Below, piece after piece: positions 7,701-10,670 of a stretch of DNA of 10,670 nucleotides. Each line of letters starts with the position of its first letter. The stretch's first letter is position 1. The translations under genes and the position numbers were made by a program. The DNA comes from a bacterium (lineage in GTDB: Bacteria; Krumholzibacteriota; Krumholzibacteriia; JACNKJ01), in assembly GCA_014382085.1 (NCBI GenBank), contig JACNKJ010000158.1, positions 1-10,670 on the forward strand, in the 5' to 3' direction. The notes under the pieces are model-generated. The model made no database searches, was not told the origin of the DNA, and saw only the letters and a list, made by a program, of their open reading frames with translations.

Positions 7701-8427
7701 AGACGACCACAGCGCCGTTCCCGGCGTCACTTGCTTCATCACCGGGCAGGGTAGCGTCGGCGGAACGGCAGGCGAGGCCGATGTTGATGGCGGGAAGACC
7801 ACCCTGCTAAGTCCTGTTTTCGATCTAGCCGGTGCGACCGAAGCGAACATCAGCTACTGGCGTTGGTACACCAATGACGAGGGCAACAACCCTGCTGAAG
7901 ATTATTGGGATGTTGAAGTCACTGCCGATGGTCTTCAGTGGGTCTCACTGGAGCACGACAACAACTCTCTTGAGGAATGGGTGCAGAAAAGCTTCGCGCT
8001 GCAATTGTTCATTCCTCTCACGGGTCAGGTGCAAATTCGCTTTGTCGCCTCGGATGAAACGAATCCGTCACTGGTGGAAGCGGGCGTGGATGACTTCCTG
8101 CTCACGGCTTTCATTCCCATCGCTACGGACGCGGAAGAGCTGTTGCCCGCGCGCTTGGCCCTGGGGGCGAATTTCCCCAACCCCTTCAATCCAAAGACAA
8201 CCTTGCGTTTCGATATGCCCAGCCGCGCCGAGGTGGAACTGGCCATCTACGATGTAACCGGACGCAGGGTGAACACCCTGATCAAGGGCGTCATGGATGG
8301 CGGGCATCATGAGGTCATATGGGAAGGACGCGATGCCAAGGGCAAGCCCGTGGCCAGTGGCATTTACTTCAGCCGGCTGAGCAGTGAAGGCCAGTTGCTC
8401 ACTCGGAAAATGTTGCTTCTCAAGTAG
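4732..8427 (+). CDS. Secreted gingipain-like cysteine peptidase (family C25) with sorting tail
   Basis: ATG 4732 was preferred to an in-frame ATG at 4618 because AAGGAG (4720-4725) lies six bases before it and a signal peptide starts there (hydrophobic core, cleavage after LALA near residue 26). The product is 1231 residues. Residues ~27-240 resemble the C25 propeptide. Residues ~247-620 are the C25 caspase-like domain, with the probable catalytic dyad H487 (HRDHG) and C519 (FSINCLTG). The 32-residue spacing is close to that in RgpB. Two Ig/CARDB-like repeats follow, each opened by an acidic loop (DPDGDDDGMLDE at 726-737; DGSGTADAGE at 847-856). Residues ~946-1128 resemble a cleaved-adhesin/MAM-like domain (WFDDIE...W). 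Residues 1144-1231 form a FlgD-Ig-like sorting tail (NFPNPFNPKT, IYDVTGRRV, SGIYFSRL). It is inferred to be an extracellular or surface peptidase exported by a type IX-like route. Substrate specificity cannot be read. Confidence 0.88.
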   Translation: MLGNSIQRMTLIALACLLSLTTLALAESIHYSDSWAAQGLTILNETASGLELVFSLKDWQLEETSITGEAARKIILPGAFLPNDAGAPDLPGQGFFIALPNGARAQLEILEIRSETSNNINLVPAFRLPREDEDGPLDFSKDMDIWSLDAVYPAEPVKISEGTTLRGVDAVMLGVTPFQYNPVSRELTVIRDIRFNISFEDGEGHFGRDRYRSRHWDPILRSTFLNSASLPEVDFNLANAGARTLDYEYLIICPDDPSFHAWADSLRVFRCEQGIRAGVVTCADVGGNTISAIESFINDAYDNWDVPPSAFMLLGDYGSTSTSVVSPIWNSYCVSDNIFADVNGDNLPDIAHARLCVRDETELAHLVSKAIEYERNPPTNQGFYDNPVIAGGWQTERWFILCDEVLFGFLANEHGKTPVREYAIYDGTPGTSWSTATNTSTVVNYFGPNGLGYLPATPGHLNDWGGNATRLNADINAGSFIVQHRDHGYESGWGEPSYSTSNLSGLSNEDLTFVFSINCLTGKYNWSSECFTEAFHRHAQGALGLIAASEISYSFVNDTYVWGMFDYFWPDFDPGYGVTGPHNLLPAFANAYGKIYLQASSWPYNTGDKVITHHLFHHHGDAYTSVYSEMPEDLTVSHDNVLLVGLDYFSVSADAGALIGVSRDGEYLGSAMATGFPVNVALPSQIPGSNVVVTVTQQNHYRYRMEIPVVPPDGPYLIYADATVLDPDGDDDGMLDEAESAGIELSLENVGIEITTGISVEISTDDSYLSILEGTRAFPDIPSGGFGSNLDPFMVEVAGNVPDEHSILIDFTATSSESSWDGSFQLTAQAPVLETRGIEVIDLPFGDGSGTADAGETITLRVKVGNVGHSDAHDLAATLSTMDMNATVLDGNADCEYLPQGGESTIHAFEIEINPLCPEPKTIGFRLHLGNDSGFSSFLDLFLPVGGWFDDIESDRGWTVGAQGDDASTGIWTRVDPNGTIYETVQVQPEDDHSAVPGVTCFITGQGSVGGTAGEADVDGGKTTLLSPVFDLAGATEANISYWRWYTNDEGNNPAEDYWDVEVTADGLQWVSLEHDNNSLEEWVQKSFALQLFIPLTGQVQIRFVASDETNPSLVEAGVDDFLLTAFIPIATDAEELLPARLALGANFPNPFNPKTTLRFDMPSRAEVELAIYDVTGRRVNTLIKGVMDGGHHEVIWEGRDAKGKPVASGIYFSRLSSEGQLLTRKMLLLK

Positions 8428-8443
8428 GCGGCATCGCATTACG

Positions 8444-8478
8444 AAAAAACCGGCGGCCGGGGTGGTCGCCGGTTTTTT
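8444..8478. terminator. Bidirectional terminator between convergent genes
   Basis: A 15-bp arm, AAAAAACCGGCGGCC (8444-8458), pairs with GGTCGCCGGTTTTTT (8464-8478) around a five-base loop; the only imperfect position is a G-T wobble. On either strand a GC-rich core is followed by six T's. It can therefore end transcripts from both the peptidase gene (stop at 8427) and the convergent gene that ends at 8494. Confidence 0.92.
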
Positions 8479-8493
8479 AATGAGTGCATGTGA

Positions 8494-10191
8494 TCATTTC
8501 ACCATGACCATGGACTTTGAAAGTTCCACCTGCCCCCAACGAAGACGATAGAAATAAACACCCGCGCTCAGTTCTTGGCCGCCCTCGTCCCGGCCATCCC
8601 AGGTTATGTCATAACTGCCTGGAGACTGTGGCCCGTCCACCATTTGCTTGAGCAAGCGCCCGCCCACATCGTAGATGCCCAGGCTCACCCGGGCATTGTC
8701 CGAACCTTCGGGAATCGTGTAAGCAATGTTCGTCTTCGGATTGAAGGGGTTCGGATAGTTCGCAGCGAGCAGCAAGCCCGCATGGCTGGCCGGGCCATCG
8801 TCGATGGCGGTAACGCGATCACCTTGTAGCTTGCTCACATAGATGCTCGCGGGCACACCCACCGTTCCCGTGAAGTAGATGTCGCCTTGGCTGTCCAAGG
8901 CTATACCGTTGCCCCGATTGGCCGATCCGGAATCGACGCTGTGCACCCAATCGAGTTCGCTGCCTTCATCGCTCAGCTTGCAGACCACAATGGCTGCACC
9001 GAAGGTTCCTGGATACATGGGAAAGTCATCCGAGCTCGTGTAGCCGGCAACATAGGCGTTGCCTTGGCTATCGAAGTCGATTCCCTTGGCGAACTCCACT
9101 CGGGTTCCCCCTATAAAAGTGCTCCAGTGCAAACCATCTCCATTTGTGGAGAGCTTGCTGACGAAGAAGTCCTCGCAATTGTAATCCGCGCCGAAAGGAA
9201 CTTCACAACCATTGATTGACCCTACAAAGTTTTCCTGGTACGCGCCGGAGGATGTTGGGAAATTGACTGAGCGTGTTCCGCCGGCGAGGTATAGGTTTCC
9301 GGCTCCGTCTGAACGCATGTCGATCAGGCGGTCATAATCCGATCCACCGAAGAAGCTGCTGAACAACAGGGTGCTTCCATCGGCGGAAAGCTTGCTGATG
9401 AAGGTATCGTTGGGGATCGAGTCATAGGGATCCACCAGGGGAAAATCGTCGGCCTCGCTTCGCCCGGCAATGATGATATTGCCCTGGGCGTCCAAGGCAA
9501 TATGGTCGCCCCAGTCGTCATGAGTGCCACCGAAGTATGTGCTGTAGAGAATCTCATTTCCTGTGGGAGACAGCTTGGCGATGAAGGCGTCCTGGTAGAA
9601 GTACTCGGGGAAACTCGGTCCCGGCTGATAGGCGTCGGGCGTTGTGGGGAAATCCGTGGAACCGGCCTCGCCGGTCAGGTAGATCTCGTCGTTCGGCCCA
9701 ATGGCGATACTCTGGGCCGCATCAGCATAGTCCCCACCGATGAAAGTGCTGTAGACGATGTGTCCATCGGCGGGATCGAGCTTCATGAGAAAGACGTCCC
9801 GGAAACCAGTAAGGGTCCCGTCCATGGGATCAACCATGGGGAAGTCGCTGGAATCCGTCCATCCAGTCACCCACACATCGCCGCTGGAATTCAATGCGAT
9901 TCCCGTCGCGTAGTCGTGATTGTTCCCGACGATGTACCGCGTCCAAAGCAGATTGCCGAGTGCATCAATCTTGAACACCAACAGATCTAGATGCTGGCCG
10001 TCCTGATATTCAGAACCGATGAGGTAAGCATTGCCTGCATCATCCACGGCGATGTCTCGTGCATGTGGAATCGTGTAACCAGGAATGAAAGTTTCATAGA
10101 GCGTCGCGGGGGTTTCGGCCCATGCAAGGTTTCCGAAACCAAAGGATGCCATTAGAAGCAGGGAAATCAGGGCTTGCTTATTCAAGTCCAT
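8494..10191 (-). CDS. Secreted SBBP-type beta-propeller repeat protein with sorting tail
   Basis: The product is 565 residues. A signal peptide has its cleavage site at about A25 (AWA before ETPA). Seven imperfect repeats of the SBBP type ('I.LD..GN.Y..G.....DFP') begin near residues 46, 97, 161, 230, 290, 370 and 429, interleaved with blades such as 'F..KLS..G..L.YSTF.GG'. They are expected to form a beta-propeller. Residues ~475-565 are a FlgD-Ig-like/Por-type sorting tail (NYPNPFNPKT, IYDVGGRLL, AGVYFYRL), closely like the tail of the convergent peptidase. No catalytic residues are evident, so an extracellular binding or structural role is inferred. The start is open: AGGAG (10196-10192) touches the ATG at 10191 but lies six bases before an in-frame TTG at 10185, which may be the true start and would shorten the protein by two residues. 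Confidence 0.87.
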   Translation of the reverse strand: MDLNKQALISLLLMASFGFGNLAWAETPATLYETFIPGYTIPHARDIAVDDAGNAYLIGSEYQDGQHLDLLVFKIDALGNLLWTRYIVGNNHDYATGIALNSSGDVWVTGWTDSSDFPMVDPMDGTLTGFRDVFLMKLDPADGHIVYSTFIGGDYADAAQSIAIGPNDEIYLTGEAGSTDFPTTPDAYQPGPSFPEYFYQDAFIAKLSPTGNEILYSTYFGGTHDDWGDHIALDAQGNIIIAGRSEADDFPLVDPYDSIPNDTFISKLSADGSTLLFSSFFGGSDYDRLIDMRSDGAGNLYLAGGTRSVNFPTSSGAYQENFVGSINGCEVPFGADYNCEDFFVSKLSTNGDGLHWSTFIGGTRVEFAKGIDFDSQGNAYVAGYTSSDDFPMYPGTFGAAIVVCKLSDEGSELDWVHSVDSGSANRGNGIALDSQGDIYFTGTVGVPASIYVSKLQGDRVTAIDDGPASHAGLLLAANYPNPFNPKTNIAYTIPEGSDNARVSLGIYDVGGRLLKQMVDGPQSPGSYDITWDGRDEGGQELSAGVYFYRLRWGQVELSKSMVMVK

Positions 10192-10278
10192 CTCCTCTCG
10201 ATGACCGGGGCCTGGTTTCCGAACTACCGGAGGGGAGTTGAGGCCACAGATCTTTTGAATTTAATCGGGGTGACACAA

Positions 10279-10307
10279 AGTATACGCCTTTTCCCCTTCG
10301 CTGTGAC
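10279..10307 (-). promoter_or_regulatory. Candidate promoter for the SBBP propeller gene
   Basis: On the minus strand GTCACA (10307-10302) and TATACT (10284-10279) are 17 bases apart. The -35 matches four and the -10 five of six consensus bases. Transcription would start near 10272, about 80 bases before the start codon. Confidence 0.42.
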
Positions 10308-10421
10308 ATTCTTTCATAGTTCCGCCAAAACTCTCGGTAAGTGCTCGAACCGGAGTGGCAAGCTGTTGGGGTTCACCGTTCTCGACTTCACGCTCCAGTT
10401 TCTGACTATGCTGTGCGATGA

Positions 10422-10450
10422 TTCGCTTGCGTCCTCATTTTTGCTATGAT
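10422..10450 (+). promoter_or_regulatory. Candidate extended -10 promoter for the glycosyltransferase gene
   Basis: TGCTATGAT at 10442-10450 forms an extended -10 (TGn followed by TATGAT, five of six matches). The -35 at the right distance, TTCGCT at 10422-10427, is poor, which is usual for extended -10 promoters. The leader would be about 46 bases. Confidence 0.4.
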
Positions 10451-10502
10451 CCAATTCCATCAATCCTGACGAACGGTGTTCGCGATAACTGTGAGGTAGG
10501 TT

Positions 10503-10670
10503 TTGCAAAACTGGCAGGACAATCGAACTCAGCAAATTCTGATTCTCATTCTGTTGTCCCTACTCATTTTCCTCGGGCGCCAGCAGGACAACGGCTTACT
10601 CAACTACGATGACGCATACTACGCTCAAAAATCGATCGAGATGATGGACAGCGAGAACCCATTTCTCGTA
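10503..10670 (+). CDS. Probable PMT/ArnT-like membrane glycosyltransferase (partial, N-terminus only)
   Basis: From TTG at 10503 the frame is open to the window edge and gives 56 residues. An in-frame TAG at 10497-10499 lies directly before it and no ATG or GTG intervenes, so TTG is the only early start; GAGG at 10493-10496 gives a ribosome site six bases away. The sequence has a short polar N-terminus, one membrane helix at about residues 11-25 (QILILILLSLLIFLG), then LNYDDAYYAQKSIEMM. An acidic pair after the first helix, followed by a 'Y/RYA..' helix, is the pattern of PMT/ArnT-type (GT39/GT83) transferases, which move sugars from polyprenyl-phosphate carriers in the inner membrane; D36 or D37 would be the catalytic acid. 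Only the start is visible, so the acceptor and exact family stay open. Confidence 0.65.
   Translation, partial: MQNWQDNRTQQILILILLSLLIFLGRQQDNGLLNYDDAYYAQKSIEMMDSENPFLV

Larger units (their letters stand above)
10192..10502. other. Divergent intergenic region with candidate promoters on both strands
   Basis: No credible gene lies in these 311 bases. Frames crossing it have no ribosome site or recognisable protein features. It separates the leftward propeller gene from the rightward glycosyltransferase and carries one candidate promoter for each, at 10279-10307 (minus) and 10422-10450 (plus). Confidence 0.5.

Noticed and set aside
7228..7710. 160-codon open frame antisense to the peptidase gene
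   Set aside because: It is a shadow of the C25 gene; the sense frame carries recognisable domains throughout.
10174..10449. 91-codon plus-strand open frame in the divergent region
   Set aside because: It overlaps the propeller start and its promoter, has no ribosome site and does not read like a conserved protein.
1..10670. CRISPR arrays, insertion sequences, tRNA or rRNA genes, attachment sites
   Set aside because: No regularly spaced direct repeats, transposase-like frames, terminal inverted repeats or structured RNA gene sequences were seen on either strand.

Overview
This window looks like chromosomal DNA from an uncultured, moderately GC-rich Gram-negative bacterium. The best guess is the Fibrobacteres-Chlorobi-Bacteroidetes (FCB) neighbourhood: Eisenbacteria, Krumholzibacteriota, Latescibacterota and similar candidate phyla. 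The grounds are two large secreted proteins that both end in the 'N[FY]PNPFNPKT ... IYDV.GR ... G.Y' FlgD-Ig-like/Por-type sorting tail, a gingipain-type (C25) peptidase, a multidomain lipoprotein and a TonB-ExbB-ExbD module. The phylum assignment is inference. I see no mobile element, CRISPR array, rRNA or tRNA.

Layout. (1) Positions 1-574, minus strand: the N-terminal 191 residues of a YcgR-like PilZ-domain protein, a probable cyclic-di-GMP effector, running off the left edge. (2) 575-731: a divergent control region with a candidate sigma70-type promoter facing right. (3) 732-2195, plus: a lipoprotein with an FnIII-like domain, an Ig-like domain and two pre-peptidase C-terminal-like domains, closed by a strong terminator. 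(4) 2249-2428: a short gap holding a second terminator-like hairpin just ahead of the next operon. (5) 2429-4385, plus: a tightly overlapping tonB-exbB-exbD operon. (6) 4386-4731: a 346-base AT-richer gap with a candidate promoter. (7) 4732-8427, plus: a 1231-residue secreted C25 (gingipain-like) cysteine peptidase. (8) 8444-8478: a nearly symmetric terminator serving both convergent genes. (9) 8494-10191, minus: a secreted seven-repeat SBBP-type beta-propeller protein with the same sorting tail. (10) 10192-10502: a divergent control region with a candidate promoter on each strand. (11) 10503-10670, plus: the first 56 residues of a probable polytopic PMT/ArnT-like glycosyltransferase, running off the right edge and starting at TTG.

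How the genes may work together. Most of the window concerns the cell envelope and surface: an inner-membrane proton-driven energiser (TonB/ExbB/ExbD), a lipoprotein, and two exported proteins probably delivered by a type IX-like secretion route. The PilZ protein and the glycosyltransferase are edge fragments with no shown link to the rest. All genes read as intact families. I found no convincing new system; the most notable points are the paired sorting-tail proteins, the tandem terminators before the tonB operon, and two edge genes that are easy to miss because they lack a stop inside the window.
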